A stretch of DNA of 64,000 nt, taken from Collinsella aerofaciens. GTDB taxonomy: Bacteria; Actinomycetota; Coriobacteriia; Coriobacteriales; Coriobacteriaceae. This document shows positions 1-9,286 of this stretch, one piece after another (the first letter of the stretch is position 1; every line of letters begins with the position of its first letter). The notes beneath the pieces are model-generated. The model saw only the letters and a program-made list of their open reading frames with translations, was not told the origin of the DNA and ran no database searches. A program made the position numbers and the translations under genes. The DNA lies in NCBI RefSeq assembly GCF_963360655.1, contig NZ_OY725717.1, forward strand, positions 558,001 through 622,000, given 5' to 3'.

Positions 1-2205
1 AAAGACCAGGAACACATAGGCAGTGAACGGCGAAAACATGGTCGACAGTGCCGCGGGCGAGGTCGCGCCCAAAAGCACCGTGAGGGTCGAGATGACACTC
101 TCCTTGGCGATAAGTCCGGTGACGAGCGCCGTGGATGCACGCCAGTCGCCAAACCCAAGCGGCGTCAGCGCCGGCGCAATGATGCTGCCGAGACCCGCAA
201 GCAGACTCTGCGACTGATCGGCGACCACATTAAAGCGGATGTCGAACGTCTGAAGGAACCAGATGACCACGGTAGCGGCAAAGATAATGGTAAAGGCCTT
301 GGTAATAAAGTCTTTGGCCTTATCCCATGCCAGCATCACCGTCGTCTTGACGCTCGGCAGGCGGTAATTGGGCAGCTCCATGATAAACGGCACCGGGTCG
401 CCCTTAAATGCCGTGCGGTTGAGTACCAAAGCCGCGATACAGCCAACCGCAATGCCGATCAGATAGAGCGAGACCATGGCGGGAACCGTCGCCTGTGGGA
501 AAAACGCCCCGCACAGCAGACCATAGACCGGCAACTTGGCCGAGCAGCTCATGAACGGCGTGAGCATGACCGTCATCTTGCGGTCGTGCTCGGATGGGAG
601 CGTACGGGTCGACATGATAGCCGGCACGGTGCAGCCAAACCCGACGAGCATGGGTACAAAGCTGCGGCCCGACAGGCCAAAACGACGCAGCACCTTATCC
701 ATGACAAAGGCGACGCGCGCCATGTAGCCCGAGTCTTCCAGAATGGAGAGGAACAAGAAGAGCACGACGATAATCGGCAGGAAGGTCAGCACACTGCCCA
801 CGCCCGTAAGCACGCCGTCGACAGCCAGCGAGCGCACCACGTCGTTGGTGCCGAACGCCTTGAGGCCCGCATCGGCCGAGGCGATGATAGCAGCGATACC
901 GTCCTCCATGAGTCCCTGCAACGCCGCGCCGATCACGCCAAACGTCAGCCAAAAGACGAGGCCCATGATCACCAGGAACGCCGGAATGGCCGTGTAGCGA
1001 CCCGTCAGGATGCGGTCGATCTTGACGGAGCGCACGTGCTCGCGGCTTTCGTGCGGTTTGACGACGCAGCGCCCGCACACGTCGCCGATAAAGCTAAAGC
1101 GCATATCGGCCAGCGCGGACAGGCGGTCGGTGCCGGCCTCGCCCTCCATCTGGGTAATGATGTGCTCGATAGCGTCGAGCTCGTTGCGATCCAGGTGAAG
1201 CGCCTCGGTCACCAGCTCGTCGCCCTCAACCAGCTTGGTCGCCGCAAAGCGCACCGGGATGTGCGCCGTCACGGCATGGTCCTCGATCAGGTTGGCAATG
1301 CCGTGGATGCAGCGATGCAGTGCGCCGCCGTCCGATCCATCGGGCGCACAGAAGTCCAGGCGACCGGGGCGCTCGCGGAACCGCGCCACGTGCAAGGCAT
1401 GATCCACCAGCTCGCCGATACCCTCGTTGCGGGCAGCGCTAATGGGAACAACAGGCACGCCCAACAGGCTCTCGAGCAGATTGACGTCCACGGCGCCGCC
1501 GTTGGCCGTCACCTCGTCCATCATGTTGAGCGCGATGACCATGGGGCGGTCGAGCTCCATAAGCTGCAGCGTCAGGTACAGGTTACGTTCGATGTTGGTG
1601 GCGTCGATGATGTCGATGATGGCATCGGGGTTTTCGTCCAAGATGAATTGGCGGCTGACGATCTCTTCGCCCGTGTACGGCGACAGGGAGTAAATGCCGG
1701 GCAGATCGGTAACGCTTGCCTCGGGATGGTTACGGATGGTGCCGTCCTTGCGGTCGACCGTCACGCCAGGAAAGTTACCGACGTGCTGGTTGGAGCCCGT
1801 AAGCTGGTTGAACAGCGTGGTCTTACCGCAGTTTTGGTTGCCGGCGAGGGCAAAATGCAGCGGTGCGCCCTCGGGCACGGCCGTTTTTGCCGCACGGGGC
1901 GAATACATCCCCTCGCCGAGTGCCGGATGCTCCGTCGTTCCGATTGCGGCGTTGGCGCGCGGACCGGTATCGGTGTCGTGCACATCCACGAGCTCAATGC
2001 GTGCGGCATCATCCTTGCGCAGCGTCAACTCGTAGCCACGCAGGCGAATCTCGAGCGGGTCGCCCATGGGGGCGTACTTCATCATGGTGACTTCGGTGCC
2101 CGGCGTTAGGCCCATGTCCAAAATATGCTGTCGGAGTGCCTGGTCGTCCGATGCCACCGATGCGACAACGGCGTCCTTTCCAATCTCGAGCGTATCGAGC
2201 TTCAC
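1..2205 (-). CDS. feoB: FeoA-FeoB fusion, ferrous iron transporter (3' end outside window)
   Basis: Imports Fe(II) across the inner membrane. Residues 1-75 form an SH3-like FeoA domain (ends in RLRGYELTLRKDD). A FeoB G domain follows, with P-loop GNQNCGKT near residue 122 and DLPG as G3, then the start of the Gate-type membrane region (FVPMLVGFGCTVPAIM, CSAKLPVYG). About 735 codons are visible and the reading frame leaves the window at base 1. I chose the GTG at 2205 because GGGAGG lies 7 bases upstream and the FeoA domain starts there. FeoA and FeoB are separate genes in E. coli; here they are one polypeptide. A DtxR-like dyad lies upstream, so iron repression is likely. Confidence 0.95.
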   Translation of the reverse strand, partial: MKLDTLEIGKDAVVASVASDDQALRQHILDMGLTPGTEVTMMKYAPMGDPLEIRLRGYELTLRKDDAARIELVDVHDTDTGPRANAAIGTTEHPALGEGMYSPRAAKTAVPEGAPLHFALAGNQNCGKTTLFNQLTGSNQHVGNFPGVTVDRKDGTIRNHPEASVTDLPGIYSLSPYTGEEIVSRQFILDENPDAIIDIIDATNIERNLYLTLQLMELDRPMVIALNMMDEVTANGGAVDVNLLESLLGVPVVPISAARNEGIGELVDHALHVARFRERPGRLDFCAPDGSDGGALHRCIHGIANLIEDHAVTAHIPVRFAATKLVEGDELVTEALHLDRNELDAIEHIITQMEGEAGTDRLSALADMRFSFIGDVCGRCVVKPHESREHVRSVKIDRILTGRYTAIPAFLVIMGLVFWLTFGVIGAALQGLMEDGIAAIIASADAGLKAFGTNDVVRSLAVDGVLTGVGSVLTFLPIIVVLFLFLSILEDSGYMARVAFVMDKVLRRFGLSGRSFVPMLVGFGCTVPAIMSTRTLPSEHDRKMTVMLTPFMSCSAKLPVYGLLCGAFFPQATVPAMVSLYLIGIAVGCIAALVLNRTAFKGDPVPFIMELPNYRLPSVKTTVMLAWDKAKDFITKAFTIIFAATVVIWFLQTFDIRFNVVADQSQSLLAGLGSIIAPALTPLGFGDWRASTALVTGLIAKESVISTLTVLLGATSPAALSTMFSPFTAYVFLVF

Positions 2206-2254
2206 GTCCGTGTTCCTCCCCCGGCGCCCACAGGGCGTTGCATTTATGTTCACC

Positions 2255-2283
2255 TTGGCTAACCGTTTGCCACGGCTAACCAA
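2255..2283 (-). promoter_or_regulatory. DtxR/IdeR-like operator upstream of feoAB
   Basis: TTGGCTAACC and GGCTAACCAA flank a 9-base spacer, giving an imperfect dyad (8 of 10 positions pair). Each arm matches the GGTTAGCC core of the actinobacterial DtxR/IdeR/MntR box. It lies about 50 bases upstream of the feoAB start codon. Binding by an iron-sensing DtxR-family protein is inferred. Confidence 0.5.
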
Positions 2284-2371
2284 TTTAACCATGCATGATA
2301 GCGCGAACACACAACGATGTTCAATCAGCAAATTGGCGCAATGGGGACAGGCAGGAGAGTTCAGGGCCATA

Positions 2372-2563
2372 GTTTCCCGATGAGGCCTCTCGGGGAAACT
2401 ACATCCCAGAATTCCGGCTCGAAACGGGATATGGTTTCCCAAACAGGCCTCTTACGGAAAATGCATCCCGGAATCCCCGCTCGAAACGGGACGCGCTTTC
2501 CCAGTCGAGGCCCTATGGGAAACTGCGTCCCACCTTGAAAGGCAAAACTGGGGCGCAGTTTCC
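2372..2563. repeat. 62-bp tandem repeat, three units plus a start
   Basis: Units begin at 2372, 2434 and 2496, each with TTTCCC, and a fourth start (GTTTCC) is at 2558, so the period is exactly 62. Each unit carries two short hairpins: TTTCCC with GGAAA, and a TCCC with GGGA. Units differ throughout, so this is an old degenerate repeat. No coding potential seen. It fills most of the 470-base gap between feoAB and the esterase gene. Confidence 0.7.
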
Positions 2564-2583
2564 GGACGGGGCATCAAAAACGA

Positions 2584-2650
2584 AGTTGCGGTGGAATAGT
2601 TCCTGGATGGGCTGGTTGATGCCCCAGATAGGAACTATTTCACCGCAAGT
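2584..2650. repeat. Dispersed palindromic element, copy 1
   Basis: Arms AGTTGCGGTGGAATAGTTCC (2584-2603) and GGAACTATTTCACCGCAAGT (2631-2650) pair almost perfectly around a 27-base loop. The outer arm sequence recurs at 39788-39854 with different inner bases, so this is a repeat family. Both copies lie just beyond the 3' end of a minus-strand gene. Confidence 0.75.
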
Positions 2651-2677
2651 TATTGAAGAGCTTGGATGCCGGGACTC

Positions 2678-3577
2678 TTACAGATGGCGCTCGAGGAAGC
2701 GGAAGGCCAGGCGGATCCAGGGACGGACCGCCACCTGCTTGTCCTCGTTGTCGACCGCGGTGTTGGCGTTGCCGAGCGAAAGGCCGTGACCACCCTGGTC
2801 GAAGACGTGCATCTCGCATGCAACGCCCTCCTCGGCCATGCGCTGCGCAAACGGGTAGACCTGCGCGATCGGCGCCGTCTTGTCGTCGGACACGCCCCAC
2901 ACAAAGGTCGGTGGCATCTGACGCGAAACATGCGTGGTGGGGCAGATGTCGGCCAGATGCTCGTCAGTTGCCTCGCCGCCCGTCACCATCGACAGGTAGT
3001 CGTTGAGCAAATCGCGCCCCGTCTTGCCGCCCGTCTTGGGCACACGCAAGTCAATGCGCGGATCGCGCGTCTGCATGTCGCGCACATAGGCAAAGTCGAG
3101 CAATGGATAGCCCAGCACCACGGCATCGGGACGAATGTCGTCCGGACGCGCCCCGGCAAGTGCCGCAAAGGGGCCGGTCTTCCACTGTGTTGCCAGCGAG
3201 GCGCAAATCATGCCGCCAGCAGAAAAGCCCACGACGCACACGCGCTTAGGATCGACATGCCACTCGTCGGCGTTGGCGCGCACCGTGGCGACCATCTTGG
3301 CAAGATCTGCCTGGGGGTGCGGAAAGCTCACGTCACCCGTAGAACTCGTGACATAGTTGAGCACAAAGGCCTGGTAACCGTGATCCAAAAACGCAAACGC
3401 CACAGGATCCTGCTCATGCGGAGCGATATGCGTAAACGCACCTCCGCCACAGATAATCACCGCGGGGCGGCGGCCATTCGGTTTATCGGGCAACGGCTCG
3501 GCACCCAAATACGTAAACGTCGCCGGATAATCCTCGGTCGGCTCCTCGCCCCACAGCGCATGGTTCTCGACAATCAT
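2678..3577 (-). CDS. Alpha/beta-hydrolase esterase, acetyl-xylan-esterase-like
   Basis: Predicted cytoplasmic esterase of 299 residues; no signal peptide. An oxyanion-type ICGGGAF lies near residue 44, the nucleophile elbow GFSAGG near residue 119, the acid in GVSDDKTAPI and the catalytic His in GGHGLSLG near the C terminus. This order fits the BD-FAE/hormone-sensitive-lipase-like esterases often annotated as xylan esterase. Start ATG 3577 has GAAGGGAG upstream. The gene stands alone, so the natural substrate cannot be inferred from neighbours; an acetylated sugar is a family-level guess. Confidence 0.8.
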   Translation of the reverse strand: MIVENHALWGEEPTEDYPATFTYLGAEPLPDKPNGRRPAVIICGGGAFTHIAPHEQDPVAFAFLDHGYQAFVLNYVTSSTGDVSFPHPQADLAKMVATVRANADEWHVDPKRVCVVGFSAGGMICASLATQWKTGPFAALAGARPDDIRPDAVVLGYPLLDFAYVRDMQTRDPRIDLRVPKTGGKTGRDLLNDYLSMVTGGEATDEHLADICPTTHVSRQMPPTFVWGVSDDKTAPIAQVYPFAQRMAEEGVACEMHVFDQGGHGLSLGNANTAVDNEDKQVAVRPWIRLAFRFLERHL

Positions 3578-3820
3578 ATGTGCTCCCTTCGCGCAAATTA
3601 TGCGCCCTTATTTTTCGCCTTCAAGCGTACCCCACTTGAACCCGTGGCGCAGAAACACTCCGGCAATAAGTTTCCCTTCAACTGATATATCACATAATCC
3701 CAGTTCAGAGGTATCGTTGAGCAGCGTAGAATAGGGGCGTTGACCAAGCCGCGAAACACATGTGAAACGTTTCCGGCAAACCAAACGCGCGATATGCGCC
3801 TATTTAAGTTGGAGGCAACT

Positions 3821-4384
3821 ATGGGTCTGCTCGATTCGCTTAAGTCCACCTTCACCTCGACCGGCGAGGCGTCCGTTCCGCCCGCAGCAAGCTTCGCTAC
3901 CCGCGAAGGCGTCATCTATGCCCCCGTCAACGGCGTGCTCGTCAACCTGAACGAGGTTCCCGACGAGACGATCGCCTCGGGCATGCTTGGCCAGGGCTAT
4001 GGCATCGAGCCCATTACCGGCACCATCTATGCGCCCGCCAACGGCCGCATCGGTGCCACCACTGTCACCAACCACTCCATCGGCATGATCACCGAGGACG
4101 GCCTGCGCGTGTTCATCCATGTTGGCCTGGGCACCGTGGAAATGAACGGCAAGGGTTTTGCCCGCTTTGTCGAGATGGGTGATGTGGTCAAGGCAGGCCA
4201 GCCGCTCATCAGCTTCGACCGCGAGGCCATTAAGGCCGCTGGTCACGAGGACATCGTGACCGTCATCGTCTCCGAGCTCGATCGTCTTAAGAGCATCGAC
4301 CATGTCGGCGAGTCTGGAACGCTTATCGGCGGCAACCCGCTCGTCAAGCTGGGCGACCCGCTGCTGGTTGCCAAGACCAAGTAG
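3821..4384 (+). CDS. crr: PTS glucose-type EIIA component
   Basis: Phosphocarrier of the sugar phosphotransferase system: takes phosphate from HPr and passes it to EIIB of a glucose-family permease. 187 residues. The EIIA(Glc) fold is recognisable, with the phosphorylated His near residue 100 in [14 protein letters not shown] and the second active-site His in [12 protein letters not shown]. An N-terminal tail of about 30 residues precedes the domain. I chose ATG 3821 because GGAGG is 5 bases upstream; an earlier in-frame ATG at 3740 lacks a site. No EIIB or EIIC gene is adjacent, so it probably serves a permease encoded elsewhere. Confidence 0.88.
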   Translation: MGLLDSLKSTFTSTGEASVPPAASFATREGVIYAPVNGVLVNLNEVPDETIASGMLGQGYGIEPITGTIYAPANGRIGATTVTNHSIGMITEDGLRVFIHVGLGTVEMNGKGFARFVEMGDVVKAGQPLISFDREAIKAAGHEDIVTVIVSELDRLKSIDHVGESGTLIGGNPLVKLGDPLLVAKTK

Positions 4385-4421
4385 CCAGGCCCCACGCCAC
4401 ACAGCCAAAAGGCACCTCGTC

Positions 4422-4459
4422 AAGCGCCCGCGACCATTTGGCCGCGGGCGCTTTTCGTT
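4422..4459 (+). terminator. Rho-independent terminator after EIIA gene
   Basis: AGCGCCCGCG (4423-4432) pairs with CGCGGGCGCT (4443-4452), followed by TTTTCGTTT. Confidence 0.8.
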
Positions 4460-4565
4460 TGAAAAACCATCCCGCCAATGCTTTATCTGTATAGCTCAAA
4501 TGAGCCGAGCTGCTAGAATATCGAACTGTATGGATAACTATCATTCAACCGTTATGGGAGGATAC

Positions 4566-5969
4566 GTGAACCGCACCAAAATCGCGCAGCTCTATGCCGA
4601 TGCCGAGTCGCTCGGCGGCCAAACCGTCACCGTCGCCGGCTGGGTCAAGTCCGTCCGCGACATGAAGAACTTTGGCTTTGTTACGCTCAACGACGGCAGC
4701 TGCTTCCGCGACCTGCAGGTCGTCATGAACCGCGAGGCACTCGACAACTACGACGAGATCGCCCATCAAAACGTCTCGGCCGCACTCATTTGCACCGGCA
4801 CCGTCAAGCTGACCCCCGATGCGCCCCAGCCTTTCGAGCTTTCTGCCACTTCCATCGAGGTCGAGGGCACGAGCGCCCCGGATTACCCGCTGCAGAAGAA
4901 GCGCGCAACCGTCGAGTTCCTGCGCACCCAGCAGCACCTGCGCCCGCGCACCAACCTGTTCCGCGCCGTGTTCCGCATTCGCTCTGTCGCGGCTGCCGCC
5001 ATCCACCGCTTCTTCCAGGAGCAGGGCTTTGTCTACGTCAACACCCCCATCATCACCACGAGTGACTGCGAGGGCGCCGGCGAGATGTTCCGCGTGACCA
5101 CGCTCGACCCCAAAAATCCGCCCCTCACCGAGTCCGGCGAGGTCGACTGGAGCCAGGACTTCTTTGGCAAGCATGCAAGCCTCACCGTGTCCGGCCAGCT
5201 CAATGCCGAGAACTTTGCCATGGCCTTTGGTGACGTGTACACCTTTGGCCCCACCTTCCGTGCCGAGAACTCCAACACCACGCGCCACGCCGCCGAGTTT
5301 TGGATGATCGAGCCCGAGATGGCCTTTGCCGACCTTAACGACTACATGGACAACGCCGAGGCCATGCTCAAGTACGTCCTTAAGGACGTTATGGCCACCT
5401 GCCCCGACGAGCTCAATATGCTCAACAAGTTTGTGGACAAGGGTCTGCTCGAGCGCCTGGACCATGTCGCCAACTCCGACTTTGCCCGCGTTACCTACAC
5501 CGAGGCCGTCGAGATCCTGGAGCAGGCAGTCGCCGACGGCCACAAGTTCGACTACCCCGTGAGCTGGGGCATCGACCTGCAAACCGAGCACGAACGCTTC
5601 CTGACCGAGGAGCACTTTAAGCGCCCGACCTTCGTGACCGACTACCCGGCTGAGATCAAGGCATTCTACATGCGCATGAACGAGGACGGCAAGACCGTCG
5701 CCGCCGCCGACTGCCTGGTTCCCGGTATCGGCGAGATTATCGGCGGCTCCCAGCGCGAGGAGCGCCTGGATCTGCTCGAGGCCCGCATCAAGGACCTGGG
5801 CATGAATCCCGAGCAGTACAAGTACTACCTTGACCTGCGCCGCTACGGTTCCTGCAAGCACGCCGGCTACGGTCTGGGCTTCGAGCGCTTGGTCATGTAT
5901 CTGACCGGCGTGGGCAACATCCGCGACGTCCTGCCGCACCCGCGCACCGTGGGCAACGCCGACTTCTAA
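4566..5969 (+). CDS. asnS: Asparaginyl-tRNA synthetase
   Basis: Charges tRNA-Asn with asparagine. An OB-fold anticodon-binding domain ([19 protein letters not shown]) at residues 15-110 precedes a class II core with [28 protein letters not shown] (motif 2) and [15 protein letters not shown] (motif 3). 467 residues, against 466 in E. coli. Start is GTG 4566, with GGGAGG 5 bases upstream; upstream in-frame codons would add a non-homologous extension. Presence of AsnRS implies direct Asn-tRNA synthesis rather than only the amidotransferase route. Confidence 0.97.
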   Translation: MNRTKIAQLYADAESLGGQTVTVAGWVKSVRDMKNFGFVTLNDGSCFRDLQVVMNREALDNYDEIAHQNVSAALICTGTVKLTPDAPQPFELSATSIEVEGTSAPDYPLQKKRATVEFLRTQQHLRPRTNLFRAVFRIRSVAAAAIHRFFQEQGFVYVNTPIITTSDCEGAGEMFRVTTLDPKNPPLTESGEVDWSQDFFGKHASLTVSGQLNAENFAMAFGDVYTFGPTFRAENSNTTRHAAEFWMIEPEMAFADLNDYMDNAEAMLKYVLKDVMATCPDELNMLNKFVDKGLLERLDHVANSDFARVTYTEAVEILEQAVADGHKFDYPVSWGIDLQTEHERFLTEEHFKRPTFVTDYPAEIKAFYMRMNEDGKTVAAADCLVPGIGEIIGGSQREERLDLLEARIKDLGMNPEQYKYYLDLRRYGSCKHAGYGLGFERLVMYLTGVGNIRDVLPHPRTVGNADF

Positions 5970-6015
5970 TCGTCGGACGCTAGCTCGCGTCGCCACACGC
6001 CAACGCTCATCGCAC

Positions 6016-6053
6016 AAGCGTCTCTCGACATCGGTCGAGAGACGCTTTTTTTT
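6016..6053 (+). terminator. Terminator after asnS
   Basis: AAGCGTCTCTCGAC pairs with GTCGAGAGACGCTT and is followed by a run of eight T. Confidence 0.9.
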
Positions 6054-6229
6054 CAACAGCATCCGTCAAGCTTTTGGCAAGTTTTTGGTCAGTTGAGTAG
6101 GGCTGTTGAAAACTCAACCCGCCGTTTGCCGACGACTACCGACCGCCCAGAGCGCCCTGCGCCCCTGGGAAAGCCCCGCGTCCTAGGCTCCATACCGTCG
6201 CCACCCAAAACGGAAAGGACGTGGGCACG

Positions 6230-7018
6230 ATGACCGAAGCCGCTGTTGAAACCTACGACACCACGACGAGAGGCGCCGCCTCGATGGCAGCCTATCGCGC
6301 CGTTCGCATCCTGCAGCTCTTGAGCGAAAACACCGGCGAAGACAAGGCCATACTTTCCGATGAGCTGATCCGGCGCCTCTCCCATCCCGACGACCCCGCC
6401 CGCATGCCCATCTCGGCGGCGCGGCGCAGCATCTACACCGCCATCTCCGCGCTTCGCCATGCCGGATACGAAATTGAGTACAAACGCGGCGTGGGCTACA
6501 AACTTCTTACCCGCCCGCTCACCGATGAAGAGATCATCCGGCTCCACGGTATGGTCATGCGCAACCGCTCCACGCCTATCGCTATCCGCAAGAGCATGGC
6601 GCAGCACTTAGTTGCCATGGCGAGTGCCGACGTTCGCGGCTACCTCGATACACCCGAACCCGTTCCGAGCGCAGGCAGCAAGGCTACCAAGGCAACACGC
6701 ACGCCCATCAAGCGCATCGACACGTGCGAGCTCGTCGAGCAGGCCATCGACCATGGAACCACGGTGAGTTTTGATATTTCGAGCGTCACGGCACGTGGCG
6801 AAACCGAAGTAGCACGGATGACACTCCGCCCCTTTGCCATCAGGCAGCGCGATGGCATCTCGTATTTGCTGGGAACGGTCTATGACGCCCGAGGTGCCGA
6901 TGACACGCTGCGCACCGTAGAGATTGGCCGCATGAGAAACGTCACCACACGTCTCCTCGACGGCAAGAAGCTCTTCGCCGCCCTCGACGAGGAGGACGAC
7001 GCCTCCTCCGCCGCATAA
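6230..7018 (+). CDS. HTH/WYL-type transcriptional regulator
   Basis: About 262 residues. The N-terminal half holds a DeoR/HTH_11-like winged helix (ISAARRSIYTAISALRHAGYEIEYKRGVGYKL), preceded by a segment rich in acidic residues. The C-terminal half (CELVEQAIDHGTTVSFDISSV onward) resembles the WYL ligand-sensing domain in arrangement, but no clear W-Y-L triplet is visible. Start is either GTG 6221 or ATG 6230; GGAAAGG at 6212 is only 2 bases from the GTG, so I prefer the ATG. Neighbours on both sides are separate units, so its target is unknown. Confidence 0.65.
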   Translation: MTEAAVETYDTTTRGAASMAAYRAVRILQLLSENTGEDKAILSDELIRRLSHPDDPARMPISAARRSIYTAISALRHAGYEIEYKRGVGYKLLTRPLTDEEIIRLHGMVMRNRSTPIAIRKSMAQHLVAMASADVRGYLDTPEPVPSAGSKATKATRTPIKRIDTCELVEQAIDHGTTVSFDISSVTARGETEVARMTLRPFAIRQRDGISYLLGTVYDARGADDTLRTVEIGRMRNVTTRLLDGKKLFAALDEEDDASSAA

Positions 7019-7112
7019 GACCCTCCGCCGCCCATTCGACTACCCGTACCGCCCATCCGATTCTGTATTAAAAAACCCGCCAGGCTGTTGTAAAAATGGA
7101 CATCAGCGCTAC

Positions 7113-7146
7113 TATAGTTCCACTTGCACTTTGTCCCAGTGCAGTG
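7113..7146 (+). promoter_or_regulatory. Candidate -10 and operator dyad for the ABC importer operon
   Basis: TATAGT at 7113-7118 could be a -10 box. Directly after it CACTTGCACT and AGTGCAGTG (7121-7146) form a dyad around TTTGTCCC-like spacer bases. The position just downstream of a -10 suits a repressor site or a short leader hairpin. The regulator is unknown. Confidence 0.4.
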
Positions 7147-7178
7147 TTTCCAGCCATTTTTATACTGGGGGTAATGAT

Positions 7179-8159
7179 ATGAAGGACATCACCATCAGTC
7201 GCAGGAGCCTTCTGGTCTCCGCCGGCCTGCTCGCGCTCGCCCCGCTCGCCGGATGCGGCGGCAACTCTGGTTCCGGCTCTGCTGCCGCCGGTTCCGACTA
7301 CACCATCGGCGTTCTGCAGCTCACCGAGCATTCCGCACTCGATGCCGCCAACGACGGCTTTGTCAAGGCCATCAAGGAGAGCGGCCTTAAGGTCAAGATC
7401 GACCAGAAGAACGCCCAGAACGACCAGTCCACGTGTAAGTCCATTGCCGACAAGTTTGTGGGCGACAACGTCAACCTGATTTATGCCATCGCCACGCCCG
7501 CCGCGCAGGCTGCCGCCGGCGCCACGGCCGATATCCCCATCGTGGGCTGCGCCATCACCGACTACGCCGCCTCCGGCCTGGTCCAGGACAACGACAAGCC
7601 CGGCACCAACGTCACGGGCGCTTCCGACCTCACCCCGGTCGCCGAGCAGCTCGAGATGATGCAGAAGGTCCTGCCCGACGTTAAAAAGGTCGGCCTGCTC
7701 TACTGCACCGCCGAGTCCAACTCCGACGTCCAGATCAAGGCCGCCAAGAAGGAGCTCGACAAGCTGGGCCTCGAGTACACTGACTTCACCGTCTCGAGCT
7801 CCAACGAGATTCAGTCCGTCGTCGAGTCTGCCGTGGGCAAGGTCGACGCGCTGTACTCCCCCACCGACAACACCATCGCCGCGGGCGCCTCGCAGGTGGG
7901 CCAGATCTGCAAGGAGAACAAACTTCCCTTCGTGACTGGCGAGGAGGGTATGTGCATGGCCGGCGGCCTGTTCACCCTCTCCATCAACTATGAGGACCTG
8001 GGCTACGCCGCGGGCGAGATGGCCGTTAAGATCCTGAAGGGCAAGGCCAAGCCCGAAGACATGCCGATCAAGCACCTCTCGAGCAAGGACCTGGTCGTCG
8101 TCAAGAACGACGAAATGGCCGAGGCCCTGGGCATCGACCTTTCCGCCCTGGACGCGTAA
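7179..8159 (+). CDS. ABC transporter substrate-binding lipoprotein (TrpX/COG2984 type)
   Basis: Captures the substrate outside the membrane for the permease and ATPase encoded next. 326 residues. The signal sequence has a twin-arginine-like SRRS, a hydrophobic core and lipobox LAGC (Cys near residue 25), then a Gly/Ser linker and a type I periplasmic-binding fold (YTIGVLQLTEHSALDAANDG). The family includes streptococcal TrpX, implicated in tryptophan uptake; substrate here is inferred only. Start ATG 7179 follows GGGGGT at a good distance. A stem-loop separates it from the permease gene and may raise the binding-protein to permease ratio. Confidence 0.88.
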   Translation: MKDITISRRSLLVSAGLLALAPLAGCGGNSGSGSAAAGSDYTIGVLQLTEHSALDAANDGFVKAIKESGLKVKIDQKNAQNDQSTCKSIADKFVGDNVNLIYAIATPAAQAAAGATADIPIVGCAITDYAASGLVQDNDKPGTNVTGASDLTPVAEQLEMMQKVLPDVKKVGLLYCTAESNSDVQIKAAKKELDKLGLEYTDFTVSSSNEIQSVVESAVGKVDALYSPTDNTIAAGASQVGQICKENKLPFVTGEEGMCMAGGLFTLSINYEDLGYAAGEMAVKILKGKAKPEDMPIKHLSSKDLVVVKNDEMAEALGIDLSALDA

Positions 8160-8229
8160 TGCCATACGCGGCATGCGTCTAGAGCCCGTGCTCGCGCTTT
8201 AGCCGCGTTATTCAATATCTGAGCCACAG

Positions 8230-8267
8230 GGGCGGGCGCTGTAGACCGGCGTCCGCCCTGCTTGTTT
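8230..8267 (+). terminator. Intercistronic stem-loop between binding protein and permease
   Basis: GGGCGGGCGC pairs with GCGTCCGCCC, followed by a weak T-rich stretch (CTTGTTT). It could stabilise or partially terminate the upstream message, as is common after binding-protein genes. Confidence 0.5.
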
Positions 8268-8362
8268 CAGGTAAAACAAAACGTCTGTCCGTAACTCTTC
8301 TATGCATTGTTACCGCTATTATGGTGAATCACGTGTCCACCCTATCCTAGGAGGTATGAAGC

Positions 8363-9286
8363 ATGCTCATTGCATTGCAGGGCGCCGTTTCGCAGGGCGT
8401 CCTCTGGGGCATTATGGTGCTTGGCGTGTTTATCACGTTCCGCCTGCTCGACATTCCCGATATGACCTGCGACGGCAGCTTTGCCCTCGGCGGCTGCGTC
8501 TGCGCTGTGCTCATCGTCAATAACAACGTCGACCCGCTGCTCGCCGTGCTGGCCGGTATGTGCGCCGGCGCCATCGCGGGCGCCGTCACGGGCATTTTGA
8601 CCACCGTCTTTGAGATTCCTGCGATCCTCGCCGGAATCCTCACCCAGATCAGCCTGTGGTCCATCAACCTGCGCATCATGGGCAAGTCCAATACGCCCAT
8701 TCTTGCCAAGGGCACCGTGTTCTCCGCCGTCAGCAATATGACCGGTCTGCCGCAGTCCACCGTTGCCATCATCTTGGGCATCCTGCTCGCCGTGGCTATC
8801 GTTGCCATCCTGTATTGGTTCTTTGGCACCGAGATTGGCTCGGCGCTGCGAGCCACCGGCAACAACGAGTACATGATCCGCGCTCTGGGCGTCAACACCA
8901 ACTCCACCAAGATGATCGCCCTCGTGCTCTCCAACGCCCTCATCGGCCTTTCGGGCGCGCTCATCTGCCAGAGCCAAAAGTATGCCGACATTGGTATGGG
9001 CACCGGTGCCATCGTTATCGGTCTTGCCGCCATTGTTATCGGCGAGGTGCTCGGCCGTCTGCTGCCCGGCGGCCTCACGCAGTTTAGCGTCCGTCTTGCC
9101 TCCGCCGTCTTTGGCTCCGTGGTGTACTTCCTTATCCGCGCCATCGTGCTGCAGTTGGGCATGGACGCCAACGACATGAAGCTGCTCTCCGCCGTGATCG
9201 TCGCCGTGGCCCTGTGCGTGCCCGTGGTTTGGGAGCGCTATAAGCTCCGCAGCTCCTACACGAAGGGGGATGAGGCAGATGCTTAA
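8363..9286 (+). CDS. ABC transporter permease (TrpY/COG4120 type)
   Basis: Integral membrane subunit of 307 residues with about eight hydrophobic segments and the BPD_transp_2-type motif (GLSGALICQSQKYADIGMGTG) near residue 200. ATG 8363 has a near-perfect TAGGAGG upstream. The 3' end overlaps the ATPase gene by 8 bases, so the two are translationally coupled. Together with the lipoprotein and ATPase it forms an importer, probably for an aromatic amino acid or a small organic molecule. Confidence 0.88.
   Translation: MLIALQGAVSQGVLWGIMVLGVFITFRLLDIPDMTCDGSFALGGCVCAVLIVNNNVDPLLAVLAGMCAGAIAGAVTGILTTVFEIPAILAGILTQISLWSINLRIMGKSNTPILAKGTVFSAVSNMTGLPQSTVAIILGILLAVAIVAILYWFFGTEIGSALRATGNNEYMIRALGVNTNSTKMIALVLSNALIGLSGALICQSQKYADIGMGTGAIVIGLAAIVIGEVLGRLLPGGLTQFSVRLASAVFGSVVYFLIRAIVLQLGMDANDMKLLSAVIVAVALCVPVVWERYKLRSSYTKGDEADA

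Noticed and set aside
586-2109. Long open frame on the plus strand opposite feoAB
   Set aside because: Composition is His/Arg/Gln-rich with no domain pattern; it mirrors the feoAB coding strand, which carries clear FeoA and FeoB motifs.
2372-2563. CRISPR array
   Set aside because: Units are 62 bases apart but no constant repeat alternates with unique spacers; divergence is spread evenly and no cas genes are present.
3740-3820. Longer start for the EIIA gene
   Set aside because: No ribosome-binding site there, and the added residues have no similarity; GGAGG precedes ATG 3821.
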